DNA from: Faecalibacterium longum CLA-AA-H243 | GTDB taxonomy: Bacteria; Bacillota; Clostridia; Oscillospirales; Ruminococcaceae | Assembly (NCBI RefSeq): GCF_020687245.1 | Contig: NZ_JAJEQG010000004.1 | Coordinates: 80,158-144,157, forward strand | Reading direction: 5' to 3' | Length of the DNA: 64,000 nt | Part shown: positions 51,856-60,245 of the stretch, piece after piece | How the letters are laid out: every line of letters starts with the position of its first letter | Position numbering within the stretch: the first letter of the stretch is position 1 | Notes under the pieces: model-generated | Databases searched by the model: none | Told to the model about the DNA's origin: nothing | Seen by the model: only the letters and a program-made list of their open reading frames with translations | Position numbers and translations under genes: made by a program

Positions 51856-53359
51856 CGTCCAAATCCTCCTCCAAAAGTTCTACAAGGGGCAGGTACATAC
51901 TGATGGCCGTCCCCCGGCCCGGGTGAGAGCGGATGACCAGCCGCCCCCGTTTATCCAGAAGCCGCAGCCGTGCGGCCACGTTATAGACGCCGATATGCTC
52001 CCAGCGCTCCCCGGGCTGGGCCAGCGCGGCTTTCAGCTGGGCCAGTTGTTCGGGCTGGATACCCACGCCGTTGTCGCAGACGCTGATATAGAGCAGCCCC
52101 TTATCCCGCAGCGGGTTGATGCGGATGCGCACCACGCCGCCCTCTTCCTTGGGCGAGATGCCGTGCTTGAAGGCATTCTCCACAATGGGCTGCAAGATGA
52201 AGGACGGCACCATCGTCTCCGTCAAATCGAGGGAGTCGGAGATACGCCACACCATCTTCACCCGGTCGCCGAAGCGGACGTGATAAATGGAGTAATACTC
52301 GTCCACGATGCGCACTTCCCGGGCCAGCGGCACCTGCTCGTCGTTGCTCATCAGGCTGTAGCGCAGCAGGTGCGACAGAGCCGTGATGAGGGCCTGAGTG
52401 CGGTAGGCTTTTTCCTGTCCGGCGGTCTGTAAAATGACGTTCAGGGTGTTGAAAAGGAAATGGGGGTCGATCTGGCTGCGCAGCTGCTGCAAACGGCTGC
52501 GCTCCATCCGGTTCTGTAATTCCAGAGCTTCCGTTTTCTGGCGGTGGAGCTCCCGCTCCATCTCGTTTTTCTCCCGCAGGGTGGTCACCTGCTCCGCCAT
52601 CGAATGCTTCATGTGGTTGAAGGCTTCGGTCAGCTGGGCCATTTCCGGCTGACGGGGCGCAGGCAGGTCGGGCGAGTCGAACTCGCCCCGGGTGACCTCC
52701 CTGGAGGCGCCGATCATCTGCTGCACCGGGGTCAGCAGCGTCAGCACCGAGAAGGCCATGACGCAGCCCAGCGCAAGGCAGAGCGCCACCACGACGGTCT
52801 GCACCCATTTCACCCGGTCGCTGAGGGCCGACACGGTGGTGTAAGTCCCCTGAGCATCGGTTATGGCCGTGTTCAGCAGCTGCTGGGTGTACTGGCGCAG
52901 ATAGCCGCCGCAGGGTACGATTTTATTATAGTAGAGCTGGGCGGCTTTCGTGTCCTGACCGGCGGCCACCGCTTCTTCCAGCTGGTCCACCAGTGCGGTG
53001 TAGCTGTCGTAGGTAGTGGAAACGGCATTGTAGAGCAGATACTGCTCTTCACTCACAGTGCCAAGGTCGCTCTCGATGCGCCAGAGCCATGCGTTGGTGA
53101 CGGAAAAGGCGCTGTGGAGCTCCTCTGTCAGCGCTTTGGCGTCGCCGTACTCCCAGCGGTAATCTTCCATGGCCGAAAGACTCCGCTCCACGCCGTTTTG
53201 AAAGCGGCTGATGGCGTTGAAGTTGCCCATCTGGTCGTCCAGTTCCCGCAGCACGGTGCCGGACTGGTAAAAGCTCAAGAATATCTGCCCCGCCAGCGCC
53301 AGAAAAAACGCCGCCAGGCAAAGACTGATCTGCCCTTTCAGGGTCATCCTGCGCCCCAC
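51830..53359 (-). CDS. Sensor histidine kinase (YesM/LytS type)
   Basis: The 509-residue kinase has two membrane helices (near 9-31 and 190-212) around an extracytoplasmic sensor of about 155 residues, a HAMP linker, and a His_kinase domain with the phospho-His in QIDPHFLFNTLN. The HATPase part shows PSFILQPIVENAFKHG (N box) and CDNGVGI (G1). The GTG at 53359, 8 bases after AAGGAGG, is chosen over an ATG four codons in. With the regulator and DctP-like protein it forms a three-gene sensing operon upstream of the TRAP genes. Confidence 0.92.
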   Translation of the reverse strand: MGRRMTLKGQISLCLAAFFLALAGQIFLSFYQSGTVLRELDDQMGNFNAISRFQNGVERSLSAMEDYRWEYGDAKALTEELHSAFSVTNAWLWRIESDLGTVSEEQYLLYNAVSTTYDSYTALVDQLEEAVAAGQDTKAAQLYYNKIVPCGGYLRQYTQQLLNTAITDAQGTYTTVSALSDRVKWVQTVVVALCLALGCVMAFSVLTLLTPVQQMIGASREVTRGEFDSPDLPAPRQPEMAQLTEAFNHMKHSMAEQVTTLREKNEMERELHRQKTEALELQNRMERSRLQQLRSQIDPHFLFNTLNVILQTAGQEKAYRTQALITALSHLLRYSLMSNDEQVPLAREVRIVDEYYSIYHVRFGDRVKMVWRISDSLDLTETMVPSFILQPIVENAFKHGISPKEEGGVVRIRINPLRDKGLLYISVCDNGVGIQPEQLAQLKAALAQPGERWEHIGVYNVAARLRLLDKRGRLVIRSHPGRGTAISMYLPLVELLEEDLDDDTPVDRG

Positions 53360-53461
53360 GCACCCATCCTCCTTCTCTGTGATATTCTACCGCGCATCTT
53401 CCGCCTTATCCGGCCTGTCCGCCGTCAGAGCGAAAGCTCCATAAACTTTCTTTTTCGTCCT

Positions 53462-53491
53462 ATTTTAGCACATTTTAGGGCATCTGCGCAA
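53462..53491 (-). promoter_or_regulatory. Promoter of the kinase-regulator-receptor operon
   Basis: Minus-strand TTGCGC and TAAAAT with an 18-base spacer. Confidence 0.55.
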
Positions 53492-53499
53492 TATCATCC

Positions 53500-53528
53500 T
53501 TGATTGTTGGAAAATAATATGGTACTAT
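53500..53528 (+). promoter_or_regulatory. Promoter of the YcxB-like gene
   Basis: TTGATT and TACTAT are separated by 17 bases; divergent from and adjacent to the kinase promoter. Confidence 0.55.
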
Positions 53529-53550
53529 GACCAAAAAGGAGGGTATTTTT

Positions 53551-54078
53551 ATGTCTCAGCCGATCTCCGTTTCCGTCCAGATGGATGCTGCATCCTTCCA
53601 CGATTTTGCCGCCTTTGACCTGCTGCGCCACCACAAGGCGTGGCACCGGCCTCTGGTGTTCACGGCCATTTTGCTGGTGTCTGCCGGCTTCTGCCTGTCG
53701 CAGGTGGGCCAGAAAGACGGCGCAGCTCTGCTCACGGTGGTGCTGGCCGTGGTGGCGCTGGGCGTGCCGGCTGTCTACTTCTGGACGTTCTTCCACTCCC
53801 TGAGCCTCCAAATCAAAAAGATGGGCCTGCCCCGCCCCTTCTACCGGCTGCTGCTGGACGACGAAGGACTGTCGGTCTGGATGGCCGGCGAGCAGGACAA
53901 GCCTGAGGCGAGCCGCAAGTATGCGTGGCACGATCTGCATCTGGCCTACCGCACCCCCAACGCCATTTACCTCTATGTCCAGCAGAATCAGGCCTATCTG
54001 CTGAACGACAGCCTCGACGCCGCATGGAGCCTGCTGCAAGCCTCCCTCCCGGCAGAGCGCCTGCATGATATGCGCTGA
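53551..54078 (+). CDS. YcxB-like small membrane protein
   Basis: The 175-residue protein begins with a short N-terminal stretch, has two membrane helices near residues 33-80 and a C-terminal beta-rich domain containing LDDEGLSVW, YAWHDLHLAYRTPNAIYLYVQQNQAYLL. This layout and the W.D..... segment resemble the YcxB family (PH-like fold), whose function is unknown. The ATG at 53551 is preceded by AAAGGAGGG; an ATG 8 codons earlier lies before that site. It ends at a strong terminator. Confidence 0.75.
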   Translation: MSQPISVSVQMDAASFHDFAAFDLLRHHKAWHRPLVFTAILLVSAGFCLSQVGQKDGAALLTVVLAVVALGVPAVYFWTFFHSLSLQIKKMGLPRPFYRLLLDDEGLSVWMAGEQDKPEASRKYAWHDLHLAYRTPNAIYLYVQQNQAYLLNDSLDAAWSLLQASLPAERLHDMR

Positions 54079-54082
54079 AGAC

Positions 54083-54118
54083 AACAAAAACCGCCCTTTT
54101 CAGGGCGGTTTTTGTTTT
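54083..54118 (+). terminator. Terminator of the YcxB-like gene
   Basis: 15-bp perfect stem AACAAAAACCGCCCT/AGGGCGGTTTTTGTT with a 4-base loop and TTTT. Confidence 0.93.
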
Positions 54119-54119
54119 T

Positions 54120-54254
54120 AACCTCTCAGTCTCGCATTCGCTCGACAGCTCCCCTAGCGAGGGGAGCCTCTGGCGAAGAGGAAAGGCTTTACGAAATGCC
54201 AAAGCCTCCCCTCGTTAGGGGAGGTGGCAGCGCGTAAGCGCTGACGGAGAGGTT
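54120..54254 (+). repeat. Full-length 135-bp palindromic element of the AACCTCTCAGTC family
   Basis: Ends AACCTCTCAGTC and GACGGAGAGGTT are imperfect inverted repeats. Inside are two GC-rich hairpins, GCTCCCCT-AGCG-AGGGGAGC and CCTCCCCTCGTTAGGGGAGG, and GGCTTT/AAAGCC. There is no open reading frame. The related copies at 6592 and 17105 show it is dispersed; it could be a MITE- or REP-like element. Confidence 0.8.
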
Positions 54255-54272
54255 GACTCCAAAATACAAAAA

Positions 54273-54414
54273 CAGGCAGCGCCGTGGAAAGGAGGAGAAA
54301 GCGGCGCTGCCTGTGTATGAGAACTCCTAAACATTTGCGGCTGCTAGGAGGTTGTTGGTAGTCTGTCCGCCGCCGTGGCTATTGCCTCGCATAGGTGGGG
54401 GACAGTATTTTTTT
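54273..54414 (+). ncRNA. Candidate structured small RNA of three hairpins ending in a terminator
   Basis: H1 is a perfect 12-bp stem (54273-54284 with 54302-54313) whose loop shows AAAGGAGGAG. H2 is CTCCTA/TAGGAG (54324-54329 with 54345-54350). H3 pairs CTGTCC with GGACAG (54363-54368 with 54400-54405) and is followed by T7, a terminator. The H1 loop and the H2 right arm both can pair with the H2 left arm CTCCT, so alternative folds exist. A 14-codon frame (ATG at 54317) overlaps H2. No upstream promoter was clearly seen, so it could also be a leader of the MATE gene. Confidence 0.5.
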
Positions 54415-54621
54415 AGGGGCGCGGCACCCGCTGCGGGGCTGCGCATGAATCCTGCCTGCATGGCATTTATGGAAAGTCAAAAGCCGGAGATGGGGGATCT
54501 CGTTCTTGTCTTCCCGACTGCACCTTTATTGTACCGGATAAAAATGGAGTTTCTTTGAGTTAGTTTTGAACAATCTGCAAACAAGATGTGGAAAGTCTGA
54601 GGGCTTTCTTTTCCGTTCTGC
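54415..54621 (+). other. Gap between the RNA candidate and the MATE promoter
   Basis: About 200 bases without a gene, becoming AT-rich toward the MATE promoter. No repeat, operator or frame with a ribosome site was found. Confidence 0.5.
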
Positions 54622-54650
54622 TTGACATTCGGCACAGAACGATGTATTGT
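54622..54650 (+). promoter_or_regulatory. Promoter of the second MATE gene
   Basis: TTGACA and TATTGT with a 17-base spacer, 55 bases upstream of the ATG. Confidence 0.7.
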
Positions 54651-54705
54651 TAAGTTTATTGTGAAATACCTATGAAATTCCTGCATTTTTGAGGGAGGAA
54701 CCACT

Positions 54706-56070
54706 ATGGCCGCAACGGCACAGCCGCAGCAGAAAAAGACCCTGCTCATGACCGAGGGCAGCATCTGGAAAAGCATCCTGCTCTTCTCGGTGCCGCTCAT
54801 CCTGGGCAACCTGCTCCAGCAGCTTTACAACACCGCCGACTCCATCATCGTCGGCAACTTTCTGGGCAGCAACGCTCTGGCCGCTGTGGGTTCCAGCGGC
54901 TCACCCATCTACCTGCTCATCGGTTTCAGTCAGGGCGTGGCCGTCGGCGCCGGCGTCGTCGTGAGCCAGTACCTCGGCGCAAAAGATAAAAAGGAAACGC
55001 GCATCGCCGTCCACACCTCGCTGGCCATCGCGGTCATCCTCGGCCTCATCCTGACGGTGGGCGGCATCGCCGTCAGCCGCAGCCTGCTGGTCTGGATGAA
55101 CACCCCCGAAGAAGTTCTCGGCGACGCCGTGACTTACATGAAGCTCTACTTCGGCGGTGTGCTGTTCAGCGTCGTCTATAACATGGCAGCCGGCATCCTC
55201 AACGCGGCGGGCAACTCCCGCCGCTCGGTCATCTACCTCGCCTGCGCTTCCATCACCAACATCATCCTCGACCTCGTACTCATCGCCGGGCTGAAGATGG
55301 GTGTGGCGGGTGCTGCCATCGCCACCGACATCAGCCAGCTCGTCTCCTGTGTGCTGAGCCTCCGCTTTCTGATGAAGGTGGACGCCGACTACAAGGTGGA
55401 GCTTTCCGCCATCCGGCCCGATCAGCGGATGACCTCCCGCATCATCCGCATCGGCCTTCCCACCGGCATCCAGAACATGGTCATCTCTTTCTCGAATGTG
55501 CTGGTGCAGTCCAGCGTCAACAGCTACGGTGCCGCCGCCATGGCAGGCTTTGCGGCCTATATGAAAATCGACGGCTTCAACATCCTGCCCGTCACCAGTT
55601 TCAGCATGGCGGCGACGACCTTCGTGGGCCAGAACTATGGCGCAGGCAACCTCAAACGAGTGAAGAATGGCATGTGGGTCACGCTGGGCATGGGCGTGCT
55701 CTACACCCTCTGCACCGGTGCTCTGCTGCTGGCGTTCCAGAATCCCATCATGCACCTGTTCACCTCCGACGAGACGGTGGTGGCCTTCGGGTGCAGCGCC
55801 ATGCACTACTTCTGCCCCTTCTACTTCCTGCTGGCCATCCTCCACGGCATGGCGGGCGCAGTGCGCGGCACTGGCCGCAGCGTACCGCCGATGGTGGTGC
55901 TGCTCATCTCGCTCTGCCTCTTCCGTGTGGTGTGGATCCAGTTCGTCCTCCCCTTCTTTGCGGGCATCGAGGGCGTGTTCGTCCTCTACCCGGTGTCGTG
56001 GGCGCTGGGTGCCGTGCTGATGGCCCTCTACGCATGGAAAGGCAGCTGGATGACTTACGAGCATTCCTGA
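54706..56070 (+). CDS. MATE family exporter
   Basis: The 454-residue protein has 12 helices and MATE-typical motifs: PLILGNLLQQLYNTADSIIVGNFLG, AVGSSGSPIYLLIGFSQGVAVGAGVVVSQYLGA, TTFVGQNYGAGN. It shares only general similarity with the MATE protein at 44348, so the two are not a recent duplication. It likely exports cationic or metabolite substrates. AGGGAGG precedes the ATG. Its promoter lies downstream of the small RNA candidate. Confidence 0.9.
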   Translation: MAATAQPQQKKTLLMTEGSIWKSILLFSVPLILGNLLQQLYNTADSIIVGNFLGSNALAAVGSSGSPIYLLIGFSQGVAVGAGVVVSQYLGAKDKKETRIAVHTSLAIAVILGLILTVGGIAVSRSLLVWMNTPEEVLGDAVTYMKLYFGGVLFSVVYNMAAGILNAAGNSRRSVIYLACASITNIILDLVLIAGLKMGVAGAAIATDISQLVSCVLSLRFLMKVDADYKVELSAIRPDQRMTSRIIRIGLPTGIQNMVISFSNVLVQSSVNSYGAAAMAGFAAYMKIDGFNILPVTSFSMAATTFVGQNYGAGNLKRVKNGMWVTLGMGVLYTLCTGALLLAFQNPIMHLFTSDETVVAFGCSAMHYFCPFYFLLAILHGMAGAVRGTGRSVPPMVVLLISLCLFRVVWIQFVLPFFAGIEGVFVLYPVSWALGAVLMALYAWKGSWMTYEHS

Positions 56071-56170
56071 CAGGAACCGGGAACCATTCCATTTTTCCAT
56101 TCGCCTTTTGGGGACGTCTGTGGTATCTTATAGGTAAAAGAACAGCAAACCCGGTATCTCAGGAGGATTC

Positions 56171-56761
56171 ATGCAGACAACAAAACCCGAAACCGCACAG
56201 CAGCGCCCCACCGGCGCACGAATGGCCCTGCTGATGCTTCTTTACTTTATCAAAATCGGCGCGTTCACCTTTGGCAGCGGATGGAGCATCATTGCCCAGA
56301 TGGAGCGGGAGTTCGTGGACGAGCGCGGCTGGATGACCAAGAGCGATCTGCTGGAGCTCATCGCCGTGGGCAAGAGCCTGCCCGGCATCATGGTGGCGAA
56401 CATCACTCTGCTCTTCGGCTATCAGATGGCCGGGGTGCTGGGCGGCATCTGCGCGGCCATCGGCCTGTGCATCCCCGCCGTCGTCACCCTTACCATCGTG
56501 ACGGCCATCTACGACGCCATTAAAGATAACTACTGGGTCTGGTCGGCCCTCAAGGGCGTCCAGTGCGCCGTGGCCCCCATCATCGGCGGCGCGGCCATCT
56601 CTCTCGGCAAAGATGCTCTGACCAGCGCGATGCCCATCATCATCTGTGCCGTCGCCTTTGTGCTCTGTTACTTTACGTCCATCAGCAATCTGACGCTGGT
56701 GGTGGCCGGTGTGGTCATCGCGCTGGTCTGGATGGGGGTGAGCGAACATGGCCATGTTTGA
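56171..56761 (+). CDS. chrA: Chromate transporter, first half-size subunit
   Basis: The 196-residue protein has six helices and the CHR domain signature FFKIGAFTFGSGW-like (FIKIGAFTFGSGWSIIAQME) followed by GKSLPGIMVANITLLFGYQMAG. Half-size ChrA proteins act as heterodimers and are annotated as chromate or anion transporters; the true substrate in gut anaerobes is unknown. AGGAGG lies 8 bases before the ATG. The stop overlaps the second half gene by 14 bases. Confidence 0.92.
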   Translation: MQTTKPETAQQRPTGARMALLMLLYFIKIGAFTFGSGWSIIAQMEREFVDERGWMTKSDLLELIAVGKSLPGIMVANITLLFGYQMAGVLGGICAAIGLCIPAVVTLTIVTAIYDAIKDNYWVWSALKGVQCAVAPIIGGAAISLGKDALTSAMPIIICAVAFVLCYFTSISNLTLVVAGVVIALVWMGVSEHGHV

Positions 56762-57299
56762 GACCCTCGTTCAGCTCTTCGCCGCGTTTGCGAAGATCGG
56801 CTTCACCAGCTTCGGCGGCACCTCCATGATCCCCCTCATCATGGATGAAATGTCCTCCCACGGCTGGATGACGGATGCCGATTTGACGAACCTCATCGCC
56901 ATCGCCGAGATGACACCCGGCTCTCTGGGCGTCAATGCCGCCACCTTTGCAGGCACCAAGACCGCCGGGATGCCGGGCGGCGTCTTCGCGGTCCTGGGCG
57001 TCCTCAGCCCCACCCTGACGCTGACGCTTCTGGCGGCGGCGTTCTTCCAGAAGTTCCGCACCAGCAAGGTGATGAGCTACATCATGAAAATCGTCAAGCC
57101 TGTCTGCATCGGCATGGTGCTGGGTGTTCTGGTGGGCCTCTGCCGCCAGACCTACATCACCGAGGCAGGAGGCATCAGCCTGCCGGGCATCGCCATCGGC
57201 ATCCTCTGCTTTGTACTGCTCCAGAAATTCAAGCTCAGTGTGCCGAAGGTCATCGGCATCGCGGCGGTGCTGGGGCTGGTGTGCTTCGGGGTGTTTTGA
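56748..57299 (+). CDS. Chromate transporter, second half-size subunit
   Basis: The 183-residue protein shows FAKIGFTSFGGTSMIPLIMDE and AEMTPGSLGVNAATFAG, the second-half CHR signature, with six helices. Together with the upstream gene it makes the paired short-chain CHR transporter. Translation is coupled by the overlap; the ATG at 56748 or the in-frame ATG two codons later could serve. Confidence 0.92.
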   Translation: MAMFETLVQLFAAFAKIGFTSFGGTSMIPLIMDEMSSHGWMTDADLTNLIAIAEMTPGSLGVNAATFAGTKTAGMPGGVFAVLGVLSPTLTLTLLAAAFFQKFRTSKVMSYIMKIVKPVCIGMVLGVLVGLCRQTYITEAGGISLPGIAIGILCFVLLQKFKLSVPKVIGIAAVLGLVCFGVF

Positions 57300-57360
57300 C
57301 CAGCTTTCCTTCAGCTCTTAGGCTCTCTCTTTGGGAGAGGCATTTGCTCTACTTAAAGCA

Positions 57361-57408
57361 AAAGCATCCGCAGCACCCTCGCCGGGTGTCTGCCGATGCT
57401 TTCTTTCT
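57361..57408. terminator. Bidirectional terminator between the chromate transporter and birA
   Basis: AAAGCATC.GCAG.ACCC / GGGT..CTGC.GATGCTTT arms (57361-57402) with a small loop are followed by CTTTCT. Confidence 0.88.
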
Positions 57409-57420
57409 ATATTATTCTTA

Positions 57421-58389
57421 TTATTTTACCGCCAGCGGCGACGGCCTTATACTCACTTCTCCGTGGCAGAGCATCTCGGTGCGGCCCCCTTCCCGCTGCA
57501 CGATGAGCCGCCCGGCGTCGTCGATGGCCACCGCCTTTGCGGCGTAGCTCTCCGTCCCGGTGCAGACCGTGACCCAGTGGCCCGGCACAAAGCACCGGGC
57601 GCGGTACTCGTCCAGACAGTCGAAGGCCGGGCAGAGACCCAGCAGTTCCCGGGCGATGGCCCCAGCCAGTGCCGCCCGACTCACCGGTGCAGGCCCACCG
57701 GGGTAGAGACTGCCCGCGATGGGCCGCAGCTCCTCGGGCCAGTCCTCCGGGCGGGAGGTCAGGTTCAGGCCGATGCCCACCACCAGCCATTCCAACTGTC
57801 CGCTCTCGATGTCAGCCCCGGCTTCCGTCAGGATACCGCAGACCTTCTTGCCGTTATAATAGAGGTCGTTGACCCACTTGATGCCCAAGTCCAGCCCGCA
57901 GAGCCGCTTCACAGCCCGGCAGACGGCCACCGCCGCGCTGACGGTGACGGTCTGCGCCTCGGTCATGGGCAGGCCGGGCCGCAGCACCAGCGAGAGATAG
58001 ATGCCTTTCCCCTCCGGGCTCTCGAACCGCCGCCCCAGCCGGCCCCGGCCCGCCGTCTGCTGACTTGTCAGCACCATCGTGCCGTGGGGCGTACCCTCGA
58101 GGGCCAGCGTCTTGGCCGTGCGGTTGGAACTTTCCAGCTTGTCGTAGAGGTAGATGGGGGCGTCGTACTCCCCCACCGCCTCGGCGCAGAAGGGGTCGCC
58201 GCCCGCCAGCCGATAGCCCCGCCGGGGGGCGGCTTCCAGCGCATAGCCCTGAGCCGCCAGTGCAGCCGCAGCCTTATGGACAGCAGCGCGGCTCACACCC
58301 AGCTGCTGCGCCAGCTGCTGGCCGGAGATGCATTCGCCCTGGGCGGCGGAGAGCGCCGCCAGAAGTGCCTGTTTTGTGGCAGAGGCCAT
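57421..58389 (-). CDS. birA: Bifunctional biotin-protein ligase / biotin operon repressor BirA
   Basis: The 322-residue protein has an N-terminal winged helix (~1-65; ISGQQLAQQLGVSRAAVHKAAAAL). The ligase domain follows: biotinyl-AMP loop TAGRGRLGRRFESP near residue 112, then IKWVNDLYYNGKKVCGILTEA, and a C-terminal SH3-like domain. It attaches biotin to acetyl-CoA or other carboxylases and may repress biotin uptake genes. AAGGAG precedes the ATG. It is monocistronic. Confidence 0.95.
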   Translation of the reverse strand: MASATKQALLAALSAAQGECISGQQLAQQLGVSRAAVHKAAAALAAQGYALEAAPRRGYRLAGGDPFCAEAVGEYDAPIYLYDKLESSNRTAKTLALEGTPHGTMVLTSQQTAGRGRLGRRFESPEGKGIYLSLVLRPGLPMTEAQTVTVSAAVAVCRAVKRLCGLDLGIKWVNDLYYNGKKVCGILTEAGADIESGQLEWLVVGIGLNLTSRPEDWPEELRPIAGSLYPGGPAPVSRAALAGAIARELLGLCPAFDCLDEYRARCFVPGHWVTVCTGTESYAAKAVAIDDAGRLIVQREGGRTEMLCHGEVSIRPSPLAVK

Positions 58390-58537
58390 CGTGTTTTCTC
58401 CTTTGTGAGGTTTGATAAGGCCATTTTACCACATTTTCAATATTTTTCCCACGATTTTGCAGGTTTTGGACCCACTGATTCGTATCGATAGACAGAGCGC
58501 TTGAAATGCCGGGCAGAAAGGAGGCGGAGAGCAGCCA

Positions 58538-59056
58538 TTGAATGCACTGGAATTTGACAGGCTGGTACAGAAGTATCAGTCCCTCGTCTACACCATCTGC
58601 CGTCAGCTGGTGGCAGATGAGGGCTATGCGCAGGATCTGACGCAGGAAACTTTTCTCTCTGCATGGCGGAGCATGGACCGCTGTCCTGCCGGATACGAAA
58701 AGCAATGGCTGGCCCGCATCGCCTCCAACAAAGCCAAGGATTACTTACGCAGCGCCTGGGCGCGCCGGGTGAACACCCCCGGCGACGATGTGCTTGCACT
58801 TGAGGGCGCACCGCCCGGCAGCGAGCCGGAAGCGCAGGTGCTGGAAGCTCTGGGCGAAGAGGAGCTGACGCAGCGCATCCTCGCTCTGCGGGAGCCCTAC
58901 AAGACGCCCTGCCGCCTCATGCTGCTGGAACAGCACACCGCCGCCGAAGCCGCCCGGCTCTGCGGCAGGCCCCAGAAAACAGTGGAGGCGCAGGTCTTCC
59001 GGGCAAAAAAGATGCTGGCCGCGCAGCTGAGCGCCGCCGGAAAGGAGGGCTTTTGA
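58538..59056 (+). CDS. ECF RNA polymerase sigma factor
   Basis: The 172-residue protein has sigma region 2 (~8-75; LVQKYQSLVYTICRQL, LTQETFLSAWRSMD) and region 4 (~118-165; AAEAARLCGRPQKTVEAQVFRAKKMLAAQL). The only suitable start is TTG at 58538, with GGAG 8 bases upstream. The anti-sigma gene follows one base after the stop, so this is a classical sigma/anti-sigma pair. The two downstream membrane proteins suggest an envelope-stress signal (inference). Confidence 0.9.
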   Translation: MNALEFDRLVQKYQSLVYTICRQLVADEGYAQDLTQETFLSAWRSMDRCPAGYEKQWLARIASNKAKDYLRSAWARRVNTPGDDVLALEGAPPGSEPEAQVLEALGEEELTQRILALREPYKTPCRLMLLEQHTAAEAARLCGRPQKTVEAQVFRAKKMLAAQLSAAGKEGF

Positions 59057-59057
59057 G

Positions 59058-59558
59058 ATGGAATTGTTCCGTGAAGACGGCTGTCTGAGCGACGAAGGGC
59101 TGTACGCCCTCACCGCCGGGCAGCTGGACGAGCTGGGACGGCTGGAAGCCGCCGAACATCTCGCCTACTGCGACAAATGCACCGATCGTTACACCGCACT
59201 TCTGACCGCCGACGCCCTCACCGACCCGCCCCGGGATGTCCGCCGTACCGTGATGAGCACCATCTGGGTGCGGCTGATGCAGAGCACCTATGGCCGGGCT
59301 GCGGTGGCGGGCGTCACCGCCGTGTTGGCGCTGACCATGTGGCGTACCGGAGCGCTGACCTTCGTCACCGACCACGGCAGCGACCTGCAGGCTCTCCTGC
59401 CCACAGTCCAGGTCACCCTGCCGGAAAAACAGCCCCCGAAGATTCTGCCCGAAAAGCTGGGCAGGCCCGTGACTTCCCGCCCCGGCGAGAACATCTATAC
59501 CCGCGTTTCCTCTGTGCTGGAAAGCCTGCTGAACGCGGCAGAAAACATAAAATCATAA
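59058..59558 (+). CDS. Anti-sigma factor with zinc-binding HxxxCxxC domain
   Basis: The 166-residue protein has an N-terminal ZAS-type motif, H34-x3-C38-x2-C41 (EHLAYCDKC), one membrane helix near residues 80-98 and an extracytoplasmic tail of about 70 residues with a Pro/Lys-rich stretch. It should hold the upstream sigma factor inactive until a membrane signal. The tail has no recognisable sensor domain. Confidence 0.88.
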   Translation: MELFREDGCLSDEGLYALTAGQLDELGRLEAAEHLAYCDKCTDRYTALLTADALTDPPRDVRRTVMSTIWVRLMQSTYGRAAVAGVTAVLALTMWRTGALTFVTDHGSDLQALLPTVQVTLPEKQPPKILPEKLGRPVTSRPGENIYTRVSSVLESLLNAAENIKS

Positions 59559-59573
59559 AACAAGGAGATCGTT

Positions 59574-60245
59574 ATGCTGAAAAACGGATTTTTGACCTTC
59601 TGCTGTGCGTTTATCCCCGGCGCAGGCCAGATGTATCAGGGTTACATGAAGCGGGGCCTCTCCCTTATCCTCACGGCCTGCCTCATCGGGATGGTGAGCT
59701 CACTGCTCAACCCGGTGCTGCTCCTGCTGATGGTGGTGTGGATGTACAGCTTCTTTGACACCTTCAACCTCCGGGCGCAGATCATCGCGGACACCGCGCC
59801 GGAGGACGACTACCTCATCCACTTCGACCCCCGCGACAAGCGGCTGGCTCGGGCTCTGCTGGACAGCCACAAGCTGGTGGGCTGGCTGCTCATCGCCTTC
59901 GGTGCGCTCATCGCCTACCAGAACCTCATCATGAACACTCTCGGCGACCTCGTCTACCGCTGGGGCCACTCCTCCCCCGTTTTCCGCGCCCTCTATCTCG
60001 TCATGGACAGCCTGCCGGATGTGGTGGTCTGTGTGGTCCTCATCGTCTGCGGCGTCTGGCTGGTGAAAGGCCCCCATCCGGCCAAAAAGCCGGATGCTTC
60101 CAAGGATGTCCCCGAGGATGCCGATTTCTGCGAGTATCACGCCGACGCGGCCGCGCAGCCGGAGAACGCTCCTCTGCTCTCCGGCCCGGTGGTGAACGAA
60201 AACGAGGTGACGGATGATGACTTCGACCACGAACACGACGAATAA
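59574..60245 (+). CDS. TM2-like membrane protein of the sigma operon
   Basis: The 223-residue protein starts with a TM2-like hairpin (FLTFCCAFIPGAGQMYQGYMKRGL, with the PG.GQ.Y.G signature). It has 4-5 helices in all, and an acidic C-terminal tail (~180-223; TDDDFDHEHDE). Function unknown. AAGGAG precedes the ATG, 15 bases after the anti-sigma gene, so it belongs to the operon. It may sense or protect the membrane. Confidence 0.8.
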   Translation: MLKNGFLTFCCAFIPGAGQMYQGYMKRGLSLILTACLIGMVSSLLNPVLLLLMVVWMYSFFDTFNLRAQIIADTAPEDDYLIHFDPRDKRLARALLDSHKLVGWLLIAFGALIAYQNLIMNTLGDLVYRWGHSSPVFRALYLVMDSLPDVVVCVVLIVCGVWLVKGPHPAKKPDASKDVPEDADFCEYHADAAAQPENAPLLSGPVVNENEVTDDDFDHEHDE

